NCBI RefSeq assembly: GCF_000175635.1
Contig: NZ_ACVP01000023.1
Coordinates: forward strand, 248,001-312,000
Origin: Corynebacterium tuberculostearicum SK141
Lineage (GTDB): Bacteria > Actinomycetota > Actinomycetes > Mycobacteriales > Mycobacteriaceae
DNA: 64,000 nt
Reading direction: 5' to 3'
Within the stretch, counting starts at the first letter, position 1. Every line of letters starts with the position of its first letter. Below are positions 17,592 through 26,942 of the stretch, one piece after another. The position numbers were made by a program, and so were the translations under genes. Below the pieces are notes generated by a model that was not told the origin of the DNA, ran no database searches, and saw nothing but the letters and a program-made list of their open reading frames with translations.

Positions 17592-18053
17592 GTGTCTTCC
17601 CACAAGCCGGTACCGCAGGTATTTGACGGTGTTTCTACTGAGGACGTCCCATCCGCAGGATTCGGTTGGTCCCGCATCAGCCGCTCTGGCGTACAGATCG
17701 CCGGTTGGATCTCTGTCCTGTTCCTGCTTGCCTACAACTTTGGTAACCACAAGGGCCACGTTGAGACCATCTGGCTCATTGCCTTGGCTATCTTGATCGC
17801 CGTTGGCCTGCTCATCCACGCTTTCCAGCCTAAGTTGCACCAGGTCCGCACCGTGACCGCCCGCAACCAGCCGGTGGGCCACCAGGAGCCGGACTGGGTC
17901 TACGACCAGAAGACCAACACCGGCGTATACGCCGAGCTGACCGATTCCCAGCTGCGCGCGCTCAACATTGAGCCTTCCCGCGTTTCTCACCTGCGCGTTG
18001 AGCCAGGCACCAACAACGCCACCCCGGTTTCCTCCGGCAAGTACACGCTCTAA
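17592..18053 (+). CDS. DUF2631 domain membrane protein
   Basis: 153 aa, function unknown. Residues 1-35 are polar and contain the motif VFDGVSTEDVPSAGFGWS, the conserved core of DUF2631. Two membrane helices follow (about 37-58 and 66-82), then a cytoplasmic tail that ends NNATPVSSGKYTL. The GTG start at 17592 is chosen because AAGGAGAG precedes it and the upstream part of the open frame is not protein-like. DUF2631 proteins occur in mycolic-acid bacteria beside the dxr/rseP block, as here, divergent from dxr. A role in envelope or isoprenoid biology is only guilt by association. Confidence 0.85.
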   Translation: MSSHKPVPQVFDGVSTEDVPSAGFGWSRISRSGVQIAGWISVLFLLAYNFGNHKGHVETIWLIALAILIAVGLLIHAFQPKLHQVRTVTARNQPVGHQEPDWVYDQKTNTGVYAELTDSQLRALNIEPSRVSHLRVEPGTNNATPVSSGKYTL

Positions 18054-18076
18054 GCTTTTAGTACGCTTTAGCTACT

Positions 18077-18110
18077 GCCGCCCTTCCCCGCGAAGGTCGG
18101 CGGTTTCTTT
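18077..18110 (+). terminator. Terminator of the DUF2631 gene
   Basis: Stem CCGCCCTTC / GAAGGTCGG (one G-U pair) followed by TTTCTTT. Confidence 0.75.
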
Positions 18111-18192
18111 ATGCCTCCGCTTGGCGACGCCCCTCCTCCTCACCAACACATCCTGTCGTTTAGGCCCCACTCCCAGCCCCCACGGCCTCAAC

Positions 18193-18231
18193 CGCGACCC
18201 CGAGAGGGCCGCAATGCGGCCACTGTCGCGG
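18193..18231 (-). terminator. Nested hairpin after the ABC permease gene
   Basis: Outer arms CCGCGAC / GTCGCGG enclose a perfect inner hairpin GGCCGCA-A-TGCGGCC at 18207-18221. It lies just beyond the stop codon of the minus-strand permease gene, but the following T-tract is weak, so termination here is uncertain. Confidence 0.5.
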
Positions 18232-18242
18232 GGGCCGGAGGA

Positions 18243-19835
18243 TTAAGACACCCAGTGCCCCACCTTGGCGTAAATCTCAGGCAGGGAGTTGTCCACGCGT
18301 TTTCCGCTTACCCGGAGGGCAACGATATAACACGCAACTGGAACCGCGATGACGAGGATAAACCCCAGCGCAACCAGTACCATATTCGAGCCGTAGCCGA
18401 TGGCCATTGGAATGACGCCAGGGATAATCGGCGTCCAGCCAATAAACAAATTCAAAATGGCGCTTAAGAAGGCACCGGCCGAGTAGCCGGATTTATCTGC
18501 CCACATACTGCCACCGGGCCGCGCGGTGGCAAAGGGATTAAAGGTGGATAGCAGCAATGACAATCCTGCAGAAGAAATGAAAATTCCCAGTGCGACCACC
18601 ATCAAGCACCCGGTGAGCGCTTTGTCGGCGCTCACCGCGAAAAGCACCGCCGCCGAGAGGACGAAAGTTATGGCTGTGGGCGCCAAGTGCGCCCAGTGCC
18701 GCGCGTAGAGAAACGTGCGCGGACGAACTGGTGCGGCCATCTTTACCCACAGGCTTGGACCGTCATAGCCAAAATCATTTGTGGCTACAATTCCGCCGAA
18801 GAGTCCCAGAAATAGCACTCCTATAGAAGGCATGACGGAATCAGTAGTAAAGCCCTGAATGATAAAGACGATTGCCAAAATCGGCTGCATGATGATGGTT
18901 CCGATAAGGCGGGAGTCACGGAAGATGTAGCGCAGCGAGCGGGTAAATTCCATCGCAGCTGGTCCGCGATAGGAAAAGGAGCCCAAGGAAAAGCGACTTA
19001 TCCCTTTGTCCTTTTCGCGGCGTTGGTGCTTCGGAGACAAGAGTGCGCGGCGCTCGAATTGCAAGCGCAGCAACCGGTGCCACGCCCACACGGCTGCGCC
19101 CAGCGACGCCGCGGCGATGAGAAACTGCAAGAAGGCTACTACTGGTTCGCCTTGGGCGAGCGCGAGCGCCCAGCCCACCGGTGCGCCAACGGGCGTCCAC
19201 GCCAGACCCTCGCCCACAGATCCCAATGGGAAGTCAGAGCCAGCAAGGGATGCAAGCCGATTAGAACCAAAGATGAGCAAGAACACCGCCAGCGCACCCA
19301 AAACTTTGAGGGTGGTCGAGCTTAGCTCCGCGACAGTAACCCCGACATAGACCGCGAGGTCCACTAAAACCAGCGTCAGTACTAGGGCAAAGAGCATGCT
19401 CAGGCAGAAGGGCACGATGAACAATGCCTTGCCATTGGCCGCCAAAATCACGCTTCCCGCCACCGCATAGGCAATGGAGAGCAAGACAGATACTGGAACG
19501 CGCAGATTGAGTACTGAGGCAATAGCTAGTGCCGGCGTGATGTCTTTTAACCGCACCGGCAACGCGGAAAGCTCACGGGCAGAAAGCTGATTCTCTCCGC
19601 TGGGCATGATGAGGGTGATAACGATAAAGGCAAGCGTGCCTACAGCAGGGGCCACGGTAAGGGCTTGCACGTTCCCAGTTCCGATGGAGATATCTGCCGC
19701 GGCAAGAGCGCCCAGCGACGCAAGGCCGATGAGTCCGTAGAGCAAGAGACAGATAGGGATCATGACCGCAGCGGCATTCGCCTTGAGATTGCGGACCCAC
19801 AGTGTGCGGTGCAGCTTGAGGAGCGTCGAAGTCAT
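18243..19835 (-). CDS. ABC transporter permease (multi-spanning exporter subunit)
   Basis: 530 aa integral membrane protein with about twelve hydrophobic segments split into two halves by a basic cytoplasmic loop near residues 255-300 (RRALLSPKHQRREKDKG). It lies 5 nt downstream of the ATPase gene that opens the transcript, so the pair forms one ABC exporter. I recall a membrane-protein/ATPase pair at the same place in C. glutamicum. The substrate is unknown. It could be a drug or lipid exporter; nothing in the sequence decides this. Confidence 0.82.
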   Translation of the reverse strand: MTSTLLKLHRTLWVRNLKANAAAVMIPICLLLYGLIGLASLGALAAADISIGTGNVQALTVAPAVGTLAFIVITLIMPSGENQLSARELSALPVRLKDITPALAIASVLNLRVPVSVLLSIAYAVAGSVILAANGKALFIVPFCLSMLFALVLTLVLVDLAVYVGVTVAELSSTTLKVLGALAVFLLIFGSNRLASLAGSDFPLGSVGEGLAWTPVGAPVGWALALAQGEPVVAFLQFLIAAASLGAAVWAWHRLLRLQFERRALLSPKHQRREKDKGISRFSLGSFSYRGPAAMEFTRSLRYIFRDSRLIGTIIMQPILAIVFIIQGFTTDSVMPSIGVLFLGLFGGIVATNDFGYDGPSLWVKMAAPVRPRTFLYARHWAHLAPTAITFVLSAAVLFAVSADKALTGCLMVVALGIFISSAGLSLLLSTFNPFATARPGGSMWADKSGYSAGAFLSAILNLFIGWTPIIPGVIPMAIGYGSNMVLVALGFILVIAVPVACYIVALRVSGKRVDNSLPEIYAKVGHWVS

Positions 19836-19840
19836 TGAAC

Positions 19841-20680
19841 CTACGCCTCCCCGTCCCCACGCTGCGGCTCGCCGCCTTCACGACGCAGCCAATCGAAAGA
19901 GCCCGCATCAAAATCACTCCCACCGGCAAAGTGGATGAAGGCATCCGTCAGGCTGCCACCTTGGCGCACCTCCTCCACATGGCCAGCAGATAGCACCTGT
20001 CCTCCCGCGATAATGGCTACATGATCACACAAGCCCTCCACCAATTGCATGACGTGTGAAGACAGGATTACGGTGCCACCGCGGGCGGCATAGGCGCGCA
20101 AGAGCTCCTGAATGAGCTGGCCGGAGACTGGGTCCACCGCTTCCAAAGGCTCGTCGAGGATCACTACCTCTGGGTTATGCAGGAGCGCACCTGCCAAAAG
20201 GATCTTCTTAGTCATGCCGGCGGAATAGTCCGCGATGGGTTTATCGGCGGCGTCGGCAAGCTGCAAGGCGTCCAGCAGCTGTGCGCTGCGGTGCTCCACC
20301 TCGGCTTGGTTCATGCTGCGCAAAGCGCCGAGATAGAACAGGTACTCCGGACCAGACAAACGGTCAAAGACGGGAGCGCCATCAATGAGCAGGCCCATCG
20401 CCGCCTTGGCCGCAATCGGTTCCTGCCACGTATTGTGCCCAGCGATGAACGCCTCACCGCTATCTGGGCGCAGCAGACCGCACGCCATGGTCAGCATGGT
20501 AGTCTTGCCAGCGCCATTAGGTCCAACGATGCCATAAATAGAGCCCCGCGGGATGTCGAGGCTCAAATTCGACACCGCGGGGCGTCCAGCGAAAGATTTA
20601 TTCAGACCGCGCACGGCAAAGGCCTGCGCGGTGGGGTCATCTGCAAGCGGCGGATAATTCGGAATAATCATATCCGCCAA
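19841..20680 (-). CDS. ABC transporter ATP-binding protein
   Basis: 279 aa ATPase with Walker A GPNGAGKTT at residues 53-61, a signature variant YSAGMTKKILLAGALL near 150, Walker B VVILDEPLEAVDP near 170 and the H-loop LSSHVM near 205. The signature has SAGM rather than SGGQ, which is common in ABC-2 exporters. The N-terminal 20 residues are a short extension. It is the first gene of the pair with the permease and follows rlmN by only 9 nt, so read-through from rlmN is possible. Confidence 0.9.
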   Translation of the reverse strand: MADMIIPNYPPLADDPTAQAFAVRGLNKSFAGRPAVSNLSLDIPRGSIYGIVGPNGAGKTTMLTMACGLLRPDSGEAFIAGHNTWQEPIAAKAAMGLLIDGAPVFDRLSGPEYLFYLGALRSMNQAEVEHRSAQLLDALQLADAADKPIADYSAGMTKKILLAGALLHNPEVVILDEPLEAVDPVSGQLIQELLRAYAARGGTVILSSHVMQLVEGLCDHVAIIAGGQVLSAGHVEEVRQGGSLTDAFIHFAGGSDFDAGSFDWLRREGGEPQRGDGEA

Positions 20681-20689
20681 TGTTATCAG

Positions 20690-21802
20690 TTAGGCGGACT
20701 TATCTTCCCGTTCATCCGCTGCGAGCTGACCACACGCTGCCGCAATCTCATCGCCCTTGGTATCGCGCACCGTGCAAGGAACGCCTTGGGCCTGTACGCG
20801 GCGCACGAACTCGTCTTGGCGGTCCTGCGGGGCTGCATCCCACTCCGAGCCCGGCGTGGGGTTCAGCGGAATGACATTGACGTGAACCTTGGAGCCCAGC
20901 TTCTGATGCAGCTTGCGGCCCAGCATATCCGCGCGGAAATCCTGGTCATTTTTATCACGAATCAGGGCATACTCAATGGACACGCGGCGAGCAGACTTAT
21001 CCGCGTAATAACGCGCAGCATCGAGCACCTCATCGACGGACCAGCGGTTATTGACCGGCACGAGGCCATCGCGCAGCTCGTCATCCGGAGTGTGCAAGGA
21101 AACGGCGAGCGTGCAGGCCAAATCCTCGTCCGCCAGCTTACGGATTGCCGGAGCCAAGCCCACCGTAGACACGGTCACGTTGCGCTGGGAAAGACCAAAG
21201 CCGGCACCATCCTGGCCGGTAATCTGACGCACGGCCTGCACCACGCGCTTGTAGTTGGCCAGTGGCTCACCCATGCCCATGAAGACCACGTTGGACAGGC
21301 GGCCACCTTCTGCTGCCATCGCGGCTGCAGCATGGCGGAACTGCTCAACGATCTCGCCCGTGGACAAGTTGCGGTCTAGACCGCCCTGGCCGGTAGCGCA
21401 GAACGGGCAGGCCATACCGCAGCCGGCTTGGGAAGAAATACACAACGTGGCGCGTCCTGGGTAGCGCATCAGAACCGACTCCAGCAGCGTGCCATCATGC
21501 AAACGCCACAGGGACTTAGTGGTCTCGCCGTCATCCGTGGAAGTAGTCCGGATAGGCTGCATGAGCTCAGGGAAGAAGGCTTCCTTAACTGCTTCACGCT
21601 TGCCGGCGGGGATATCGGTCATATCCTCTACATTGTCGGTATAGTGCTCGTAATAGTGCTTAGCCAGCTGCTTTGCGCGGAATTTAGGCAGGCCAATTTC
21701 TGCGAGCTTGTCAATACGCTCGGTTTCGGTCAGGTCCGCGAAGTGCTTAGGGGGAAGTCCGCGGCGCGGGGCGGAGAAGTTAAGTTTCACTGGTTGAGCC
21801 AT
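20690..21802 (-). CDS. rlmN: Dual-specificity RNA methyltransferase RlmN
   Basis: Radical SAM enzyme that methylates C2 of adenosine in 23S rRNA (A2503) and certain tRNAs, about 370 aa. The cluster motif is CGMACPFC in [18 protein letters not shown] near residue 115, and [11 protein letters not shown] is a family motif near 175. The second catalytic Cys is in AACGQL close to the C-terminus, near residue 360. The start is uncertain: ATG codons at 21814 and 21802 are in frame, and a GGAAAG directly abuts the first, which leaves a workable spacing only for 21802. Confidence 0.93.
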   Translation of the reverse strand: MAQPVKLNFSAPRRGLPPKHFADLTETERIDKLAEIGLPKFRAKQLAKHYYEHYTDNVEDMTDIPAGKREAVKEAFFPELMQPIRTTSTDDGETTKSLWRLHDGTLLESVLMRYPGRATLCISSQAGCGMACPFCATGQGGLDRNLSTGEIVEQFRHAAAAMAAEGGRLSNVVFMGMGEPLANYKRVVQAVRQITGQDGAGFGLSQRNVTVSTVGLAPAIRKLADEDLACTLAVSLHTPDDELRDGLVPVNNRWSVDEVLDAARYYADKSARRVSIEYALIRDKNDQDFRADMLGRKLHQKLGSKVHVNVIPLNPTPGSEWDAAPQDRQDEFVRRVQAQGVPCTVRDTKGDEIAAACGQLAADEREDKSA

Positions 21803-21896
21803 AGTGTTGCCCATCTTTCCACGGTCTGCGTGGGTTTTTCCAATTGAAAGCCATGCCAAGTGGCATAATCGACAGGTTTAAAGAAATAATGGATGC

Positions 21897-22304
21897 ATGA
21901 CAAATCCGAATTACCCCGCAGATGACTTTTCTTCTTCCGACGCAGACCTCTCCTCGACGGAGCTGAACACTTCTGCACCGGAGACCGATTCTAGCCTAGA
22001 GCCGACGGTCTCTGACTCTACTTCTCACTCCACCCAGCCTTCCGGCAAGGCGAAGGGATCTTTCGCAGCCAGCACTTGGATCGCGCTCATCGTAGATTTC
22101 CTGCTGCTGATTGTCCTCATTGTTTTCATCATGCAAAACCAGCACGAGGTTCCCATGAACTTCCTGGGCTGGTCCGGTGAGTTCCCTGCCGGAATTGCTT
22201 TCCTCATCTTCGCCATTGGCGGAGCACTCATCATGGCTCTGGTGGGTGGCTGGCGCATGTTTGAGTTGCGCCGCCAACTGCGCAAACAGGCTCAGCAGGT
22301 ATAA
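21897..22304 (+). CDS. LapA-domain (DUF1049) membrane protein
   Basis: 135 aa. Residues 1-50 are acidic and Ser/Thr-rich with no structure visible. Two membrane helices follow (about 58-80 and 98-117) separated by QNQHEVPMNFLGWSGEFPAG, which matches the LapA/DUF1049 core. The C-terminal tail LRRQLRKQAQQV is basic. LapA proteins in other bacteria assemble lipopolysaccharide or modulate envelope proteins, but actinobacterial members are uncharacterised. The gene is divergent from rlmN and convergent with cdsA, apparently a single-gene transcript. Confidence 0.85.
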   Translation: MTNPNYPADDFSSSDADLSSTELNTSAPETDSSLEPTVSDSTSHSTQPSGKAKGSFAASTWIALIVDFLLLIVLIVFIMQNQHEVPMNFLGWSGEFPAGIAFLIFAIGGALIMALVGGWRMFELRRQLRKQAQQV

Positions 22305-22314
22305 GTCTCAACAA

Positions 22315-22368
22315 GCCGCCTCTCCCCCTTTCCTGCCTTCTTAAGAAGGACTCTTGGGAAGAGGCGAC
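22315..22368. terminator. Bidirectional terminator between the LapA gene and cdsA
   Basis: Outer arms GCCGCCTCT.. / ..AGAGGCGAC enclose a perfect 14-bp palindrome CCTTCTTAAGAAGG at 22336-22349. The plus strand continues with TTTTG. It sits between two convergent genes. Confidence 0.75.
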
Positions 22369-22387
22369 TTTTGCGTACCCGCTGCTT

Positions 22388-23317
22388 CTATGGCGTAAAC
22401 GTTGCCAGGAAGCTAATGGCCACCCAGGTGACCATGGCGGAAGGCAGCATGCCATCCAGGCGGTCCATCAGTCCACCGTGGCCTGGCAGCAAGGCCGACA
22501 TATCCTTGATTCCCAGCTCACGCTTAAACTGTGATTCCACTAAGTCGCCCAAGGTGGCACAAATGACAAGGCCAAGCCCCATTAGGCCGCCCACCCAGGC
22601 ATCGTGATGGAGCAGGAACTTCACGGTAAGCGCGCCGGTGACCACGCCAAAAAGGATGGACCCGGCAAAGCCCTCCCACGATTTCTTGGGGCTTACTGCA
22701 GGGGCCATGGGATGCGAGCCAAACATCACGCCAGCGATATAGCCACCAGTATCGGAGGCCACCACGCACAACATGAAGACGACGATGGAAGCGGCACCAC
22801 TGGCAAACGGGGTCGATACCAGCGACAGCATTGCTGCGAAGGTGGCAAAAAGCGGAATCCATGTCAGCACAAAAATGCCGACGGACATATCCCGCAGGTA
22901 GTTAATTGGCGGGCGATGGCGACCATTATGGAAGAGGCGACCAAACATGAGCGCCAGCACAGCGGTGACATAGACCGCAACAAGGCCGGGCGCGCCCAGT
23001 GGCCACGAGACCCACACCATGGCTTGGCCCAAAATAATGAGCAGCGTGCGCGGAATATAGTAGGAATGCTCCCGCAGGCGGCTGAGCACCTCCCACATGG
23101 CAACGCCAACTGCAAGGGCGACGACCGCGTACCACGCGAGCGGGCCGGCCCATACGGCGAGCACGACAAGTGCGCCGAGGCCTACGCCAACGCCGATAGC
23201 GGCCGGCAAATCGCGGCCTGCGCCATTCTTCGGCTGAGGCAATCGGCGGTTTATGGCGTCACTCACCGTGACCGGCTCCTTTCGCTGCTTCTTTCGCGCC
23301 CCCTCGCTAACGTTCAC
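22388..23317 (-). CDS. cdsA: Phosphatidate cytidylyltransferase
   Basis: Integral membrane enzyme that makes CDP-diacylglycerol, the precursor of phosphatidylinositol, PI-mannosides and cardiolipin. About 309 aa with eight hydrophobic segments. The family signature is in the last third: SDTGGYIAGVMFG followed by SPKKSWEGFAGS near residues 200-240. The GTG at 23317 is chosen because GGGAGG precedes it by about 8 nt; the frame is open to 23395, but that extension is basic and not conserved-looking. It follows frr with a terminator between them. Confidence 0.93.
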   Translation of the reverse strand: MNVSEGARKKQRKEPVTVSDAINRRLPQPKNGAGRDLPAAIGVGVGLGALVVLAVWAGPLAWYAVVALAVGVAMWEVLSRLREHSYYIPRTLLIILGQAMVWVSWPLGAPGLVAVYVTAVLALMFGRLFHNGRHRPPINYLRDMSVGIFVLTWIPLFATFAAMLSLVSTPFASGAASIVVFMLCVVASDTGGYIAGVMFGSHPMAPAVSPKKSWEGFAGSILFGVVTGALTVKFLLHHDAWVGGLMGLGLVICATLGDLVESQFKRELGIKDMSALLPGHGGLMDRLDGMLPSAMVTWVAISFLATFTP

Positions 23318-23372
23318 TGCTCGCCCTCCCCTACTCCAGACTTCGGAGCTGTAGGCCGCGGAACAGAAAAAG

Positions 23373-23402
23373 CGCCGCCGGCCGGGGACGGGCACGGCGG
23401 CA
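23373..23402 (-). terminator. Terminator between frr and cdsA
   Basis: GC-rich stem GCCGCCG / CGGCGGC; on the minus strand CGCTTTTTCT follows. Located 14 nt past the frr stop. Partial read-through would still feed cdsA. Confidence 0.75.
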
Positions 23403-23415
23403 ATGACGGGAGGTG

Positions 23416-23973
23416 CTAGACCTCCATCAGCTCGTTTTCCTTGTTTTCTACCAGCTTGTCCACCTGCTCGATGTAGCCGGAAGTAATCTTTTCCATTTCC
23501 TTTTCCGCTGCGATGACCTCGTCCTCGCCGGCGTCGCCGTCCTTCTGCAGCTTCTTCAACTGCTCCATGGCCTTGCGGCGGATATTACGGATAGCAATCT
23601 TGCCGTCCTCGCCCTTGCTCTTGGCCAGCTTCACCATTTCCTTACGGCGCTCCTCCGTGAGCTGCGGAACGGTCACGCGCAGAACCTGACCATCGTTGGT
23701 GGGATTCACGCCCAAATCCGAGTTGCGGATGGAGTTTTCAATCTCATGAATCATGGACTGCTCATAAGGCTTGATGAGCAGCATGCGCGGCTCCGGTACG
23801 GAAATGGTAGCCATCTGGGTAATCGGAGTAGGTACACCGTAGTATTCGGCTACCAAGCCGTTGAACATGGTGGGGTTCGCGCGGCCGGTACGAATGGTCA
23901 CCAGCTGCTCGCGGGTGTGCTCGACGGAAGCGGTCATGTGCTCTTCTGCTTCGAGCTGAATCTCATCGATCAT
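23416..23973 (-). CDS. frr: Ribosome recycling factor
   Basis: 185 aa, the standard length. RRF splits post-termination ribosomes together with EF-G. The N-terminal helix contains [22 protein letters not shown], the beta domain [28 protein letters not shown], and the C-terminal helix [21 protein letters not shown]. The gene lies 71 nt downstream of pyrH, the usual pairing. Confidence 0.97.
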   Translation of the reverse strand: MIDEIQLEAEEHMTASVEHTREQLVTIRTGRANPTMFNGLVAEYYGVPTPITQMATISVPEPRMLLIKPYEQSMIHEIENSIRNSDLGVNPTNDGQVLRVTVPQLTEERRKEMVKLAKSKGEDGKIAIRNIRRKAMEQLKKLQKDGDAGEDEVIAAEKEMEKITSGYIEQVDKLVENKENELMEV

Positions 23974-24044
23974 GAGGTTAAATCATCCTTAAACGAATAG
24001 GGGTGGCTGTATAAAAAGGTAGCAGGTTCGCGGTCCTTACAGTA

Positions 24045-24773
24045 TTAGGACTGCACCAGCGTGCCGATAACTTCGCCGCCTGCGGCGCGGGCGATATTGC
24101 CCTCCTCCAGCAGGTTAAAGACCAAAATCGGCATATCATTGTCCATGCAAAGGCTAAAGGCCGTGGCATCTGCAACCTTGAGGCCCTTTTCAATGACCTC
24201 ACGCGGAGTGATTTCGGAGTACAGTTCCGCATCCGGGTTGGTGCGTGGGTCATCGGAGTAGACGCCGTCGACTGCCTTGGCCAAGAAAAGGACCTCGGCG
24301 CCAATTTCCAGGGCGCGCTGCGCGGCAGTGGTATCCGTGGAGAAGTACGGCATGCCCATGCCGGCGCCAAAGATAACCACGCGACCCTTTTCCAGGTGGC
24401 GGTCAGCGCGCAGCGGCAGGTACGGCTCGGCAATCTGCGCCATGTTGATGGAGGTCTGCACGCGGCAGTCGACGCCTTGCTGCTTGAGGAAGTCCTGCAA
24501 TGCAAGGGAATTCATTACCGTGCCCAGCATGCCCATGTAGTCCGAGCGAGCACGGTCCATGCCGCGCTGGGAAAGCTCCGCGCCGCGGAAGAAGTTTCCG
24601 CCGCCGATAACCACTGCAATTTCGATTCCCTGGCGGGAGACCTCGGCGATTTGGCGGGCTACGTTTTCAACCACATCTGGGTCGATGCCGACCTTGCCGC
24701 CGCCGAACATCTCACCGCCCAGCTTCAGCATTACTCGCTTGTATCCGGTTCGCTTAATATCTGCGGCAGTCAC
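24045..24773 (-). CDS. pyrH: UMP kinase
   Basis: 242 aa amino-acid-kinase-fold enzyme that phosphorylates UMP to UDP, normally feedback-inhibited by UTP and activated by GTP. Motifs: [15 protein letters not shown] near residues 17-31, [11 protein letters not shown] near 54-64, the [12 protein letters not shown] substrate region near 127, and [17 protein letters not shown] near 183-199. The protein ends TLVQS. pyrH opens the pyrH-frr(-cdsA) unit; a terminator after tsf separates it from rpsB-tsf. Confidence 0.97.
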   Translation of the reverse strand: MTAADIKRTGYKRVMLKLGGEMFGGGKVGIDPDVVENVARQIAEVSRQGIEIAVVIGGGNFFRGAELSQRGMDRARSDYMGMLGTVMNSLALQDFLKQQGVDCRVQTSINMAQIAEPYLPLRADRHLEKGRVVIFGAGMGMPYFSTDTTAAQRALEIGAEVLFLAKAVDGVYSDDPRTNPDAELYSEITPREVIEKGLKVADATAFSLCMDNDMPILVFNLLEEGNIARAAGGEVIGTLVQS

Positions 24774-24940
24774 GCCTACTTCGTCTCCTTAACGCGGGGC
24801 AGTTTCAATCTCCGCCCTATCTTACCCATATATCTTTCGCATCCTCACACCGCCCGCCGGTGCAGGCCAGTAGGCAATTGCGACGTGCCGGTCCCTTTCC
24901 TGCGGATTGTCCATCCGCACGAGTCGGCACGGTGAGCGCA
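24774..24940 (-). promoter_or_regulatory. Upstream region of pyrH with nested inverted repeats
   Basis: Region between the tsf terminator and pyrH. On the minus strand a TAAGAT box around 24822-24827 in an AT-rich stretch is a likely -10. Further upstream two nested inverted repeats form one long hairpin: GTGCCG/CGGCAC at 24885-24890 and 24925-24930, enclosing TGCGGAT/ATCCGCA at 24901-24907 and 24913-24919. Its place, upstream of the apparent promoter, argues against a leader RNA. Confidence 0.4.
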
Positions 24941-24946
24941 CAACAA

Positions 24947-24975
24947 AGCCCACGAAGGATAGTCCTTCGTGGGCT
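24947..24975 (-). terminator. Terminator of tsf
   Basis: Perfect 13-bp stem AGCCCACGAAGGA / TCCTTCGTGGGCT with a 3-nt loop, followed on the minus strand by TTGTTGT. Confidence 0.9.
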
Positions 24976-24996
24976 AGTTGTTAAAGCGCGGTGGGC

Positions 24997-25809
24997 TTAA
25001 GCGCCAACCTCGTAGCGAACGAAGCCGGTGATGGTGGTGCCAGCTTCTTCAGCAACCTGCTTTACGGTCTTCTTGTTATCAGACAGGGAAGCCTGCTCAA
25101 GCAGAACGATGGACTTGAAGAAGCCGTTCAGGCGGCCTTCCACGATCTTCGGCAGGGCTGCCTCTGGCTTGCCCTCCTCACGAGTGGTGGCCTCAGCGAT
25201 CTCGCGCTCCTTTTCGACGATCTCTGCAGGAACGTCCTCGCGGGTGAGGTACTCAGCGTTCATTGCAGCAATCTGCAGGGCTGCAGCGTGAGCGCCTTCC
25301 TCGCTGCCCTCGTAGGAAACCAGAACGCCCACTGCCGGCGGCAGGTCAGCGGAACGCTGGTGCAGGTAAACGGCAACGTTGTCGCCCTCTACGGTAACTG
25401 CACGGCGTGCCTGCAGCTTCTCACCGGTCTTTGCGGACTCCTCGTCCACGACCTCGGAGACCTTCTTGCCGTCGATCTCAATGTTGTTGAGCTCGTCAGC
25501 GGAGTTTGCCTTGGCCTCAGCAGCAGCGTCAGCAATCTTGGCTGCGAAGGTCTTGAAAGCCTCGTTCTTAGCAACGAAGTCGGTCTCACAGTTGATCTCG
25601 ACCATGGTGTTGCCGGAAACGGCGATGAGACCCTCGGTAGCCTCACGGTCAGCGCGCTTGGAGACGTTCTTAGCGCCCTTAATGCGCAGGTACTCAACGG
25701 CCTTGTCGTAGTCGCCGTTGGACTCTTCCAGAGCCTTCTTGCAATCGAGCATGCCGGAGCCGGTAGCTTCGCGCAGTGCCTTGACGTCTGCAGCAGTGTA
25801 GTTCGCCAT
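24997..25809 (-). CDS. tsf: Elongation factor Ts
   Basis: 270 aa nucleotide exchange factor for EF-Tu. The N-terminal UBA-like domain holds [23 protein letters not shown] at residues 4-26, and the core domain starts at EGLIAV with [11 protein letters not shown] near 78. The length is typical of actinobacteria. It lies downstream of rpsB but about 300 nt away, with a hairpin between them. Confidence 0.97.
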   Translation of the reverse strand: MANYTAADVKALREATGSGMLDCKKALEESNGDYDKAVEYLRIKGAKNVSKRADREATEGLIAVSGNTMVEINCETDFVAKNEAFKTFAAKIADAAAEAKANSADELNNIEIDGKKVSEVVDEESAKTGEKLQARRAVTVEGDNVAVYLHQRSADLPPAVGVLVSYEGSEEGAHAAALQIAAMNAEYLTREDVPAEIVEKEREIAEATTREEGKPEAALPKIVEGRLNGFFKSIVLLEQASLSDNKKTVKQVAEEAGTTITGFVRYEVGA

Positions 25810-25964
25810 AGTTGGGGCGATCCTCCTTGAAAATCAAACAGTGTTCGTTCAAACAGCGTAGTCGACGCGGTGAAATCGCGCCGCTTTAGGGTGGCAGAAA
25901 CCACCCCTTTCCCACCTCTGCATAAAGGTGGAGCTGGCTTCAGCAGAACCCAGCATAGATAAAA

Positions 25965-26004
25965 CCAACCCCCGCCGCCGTTAAAGCACGGTGGCGGGGG
26001 TTGG
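25965..26004 (-). terminator. Terminator or attenuator between rpsB and tsf
   Basis: Sixteen-bp stem CCAACCCCCGCCGCCG / CGGTGGCGGGGGTTGG with one mismatch; on the minus strand it is followed by TTTTATCT. A weaker second hairpin CCCCACAC / GTGCGTGGGG sits at about 26040-26061, closer to rpsB. These lie inside what is normally one operon, so either tsf has its own promoter in 25810-25960 or the hairpin sets the rpsB:tsf ratio. Confidence 0.75.
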
Positions 26005-26108
26005 TAAACAGCCTTGGGTAGGAATTACTCCCTTGCTGCCCCACACCAAAAGTGCGTGGGGTATTCAGTTAAACGCAGGTGAGGAAAATTCCTAGCGAGA
26101 AGTTAAGA

Positions 26109-26942
26109 CTACTTCTCGGCCTTGTCTGCGGATGCTTCCTCAGACTTTTCCGCAGAAGCCGGGTCGGAAGCTGCGGCAGCTGCCTCAGCGTCACGCTTTT
26201 CCTTCTCAGCGGAGTCGCCGGCAGCTTCCTTAGCTGCAGCTAGCTGACGCTCCTCACGAGCCTTCTTGCCTTCCTCAACAGCGGAGGCAACGATGCCGGA
26301 GAGCAGCTTGGTGGAGCGGATGGCGTCGTCGTTGCCCGGGATCGGGAAGTCAACGTCGTCCGGGTCGCAGTTGGTGTCCAGGATGGCAACAACTGGGATG
26401 TTCAGCTTGTGAGCTTCCTTGACCGCGATGTGCTCCTTGTTGGTGTCAACAATCCACAGTGCGGACGGGGTCTTGGCCATATCGGAGATGCCACCCAGAA
26501 CGCGCTCGAGCTTGGCGCGCTCACGGTTGAGCATGAGAACTTCCTTCTTGGTGCGGCCCTTGTAGCCGTCCTCACGCTCGTCCATTGCCTGAAGCTCCTT
26601 CATGCGCTTCAGACGCTTGGAAACGGTCTGGAAGTTGGTGAGCATGCCGCCCAACCAGCGGTGGTTGACGTAAGGCATACCGACGCGGGTTGCTTCCTCA
26701 GCAACTGCTTCCTGAGCCTGCTTCTTGGTACCAACGAACAGGATGGTGCCGCCGTGTGCAACGGTTTCCTTGACGAACTCGTAAGCCTCGTCAATGTAGG
26801 TCAGCGTCTGCTGCAGGTCGATGATGTAGATGCCGTTACGGTCAGTGAAGATGAAACGACGCATCTTCGGATTCCAGCGACGGGTCTGGTGGCCAAAGTG
26901 CACACCAGCGTCGAGGAGCTCGCGCATGGTTACAACTGCCAT
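26109..26942 (-). CDS. rpsB: 30S ribosomal protein S2
   Basis: 277 aa. The core carries [22 protein letters not shown] at the N-terminus, [12 protein letters not shown] and [10 protein letters not shown] in the middle, and [28 protein letters not shown] near 185-213. The last 45 residues form an Ala/Glu/Lys tail ([20 protein letters not shown] and onward) not found in short S2 proteins. The ATG at 26942 gives the conserved [10 protein letters not shown] start; the frame is open to 27143 but the extension is unlike S2. Confidence 0.97.
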   Translation of the reverse strand: MAVVTMRELLDAGVHFGHQTRRWNPKMRRFIFTDRNGIYIIDLQQTLTYIDEAYEFVKETVAHGGTILFVGTKKQAQEAVAEEATRVGMPYVNHRWLGGMLTNFQTVSKRLKRMKELQAMDEREDGYKGRTKKEVLMLNRERAKLERVLGGISDMAKTPSALWIVDTNKEHIAVKEAHKLNIPVVAILDTNCDPDDVDFPIPGNDDAIRSTKLLSGIVASAVEEGKKAREERQLAAAKEAAGDSAEKEKRDAEAAAAASDPASAEKSEEASADKAEK

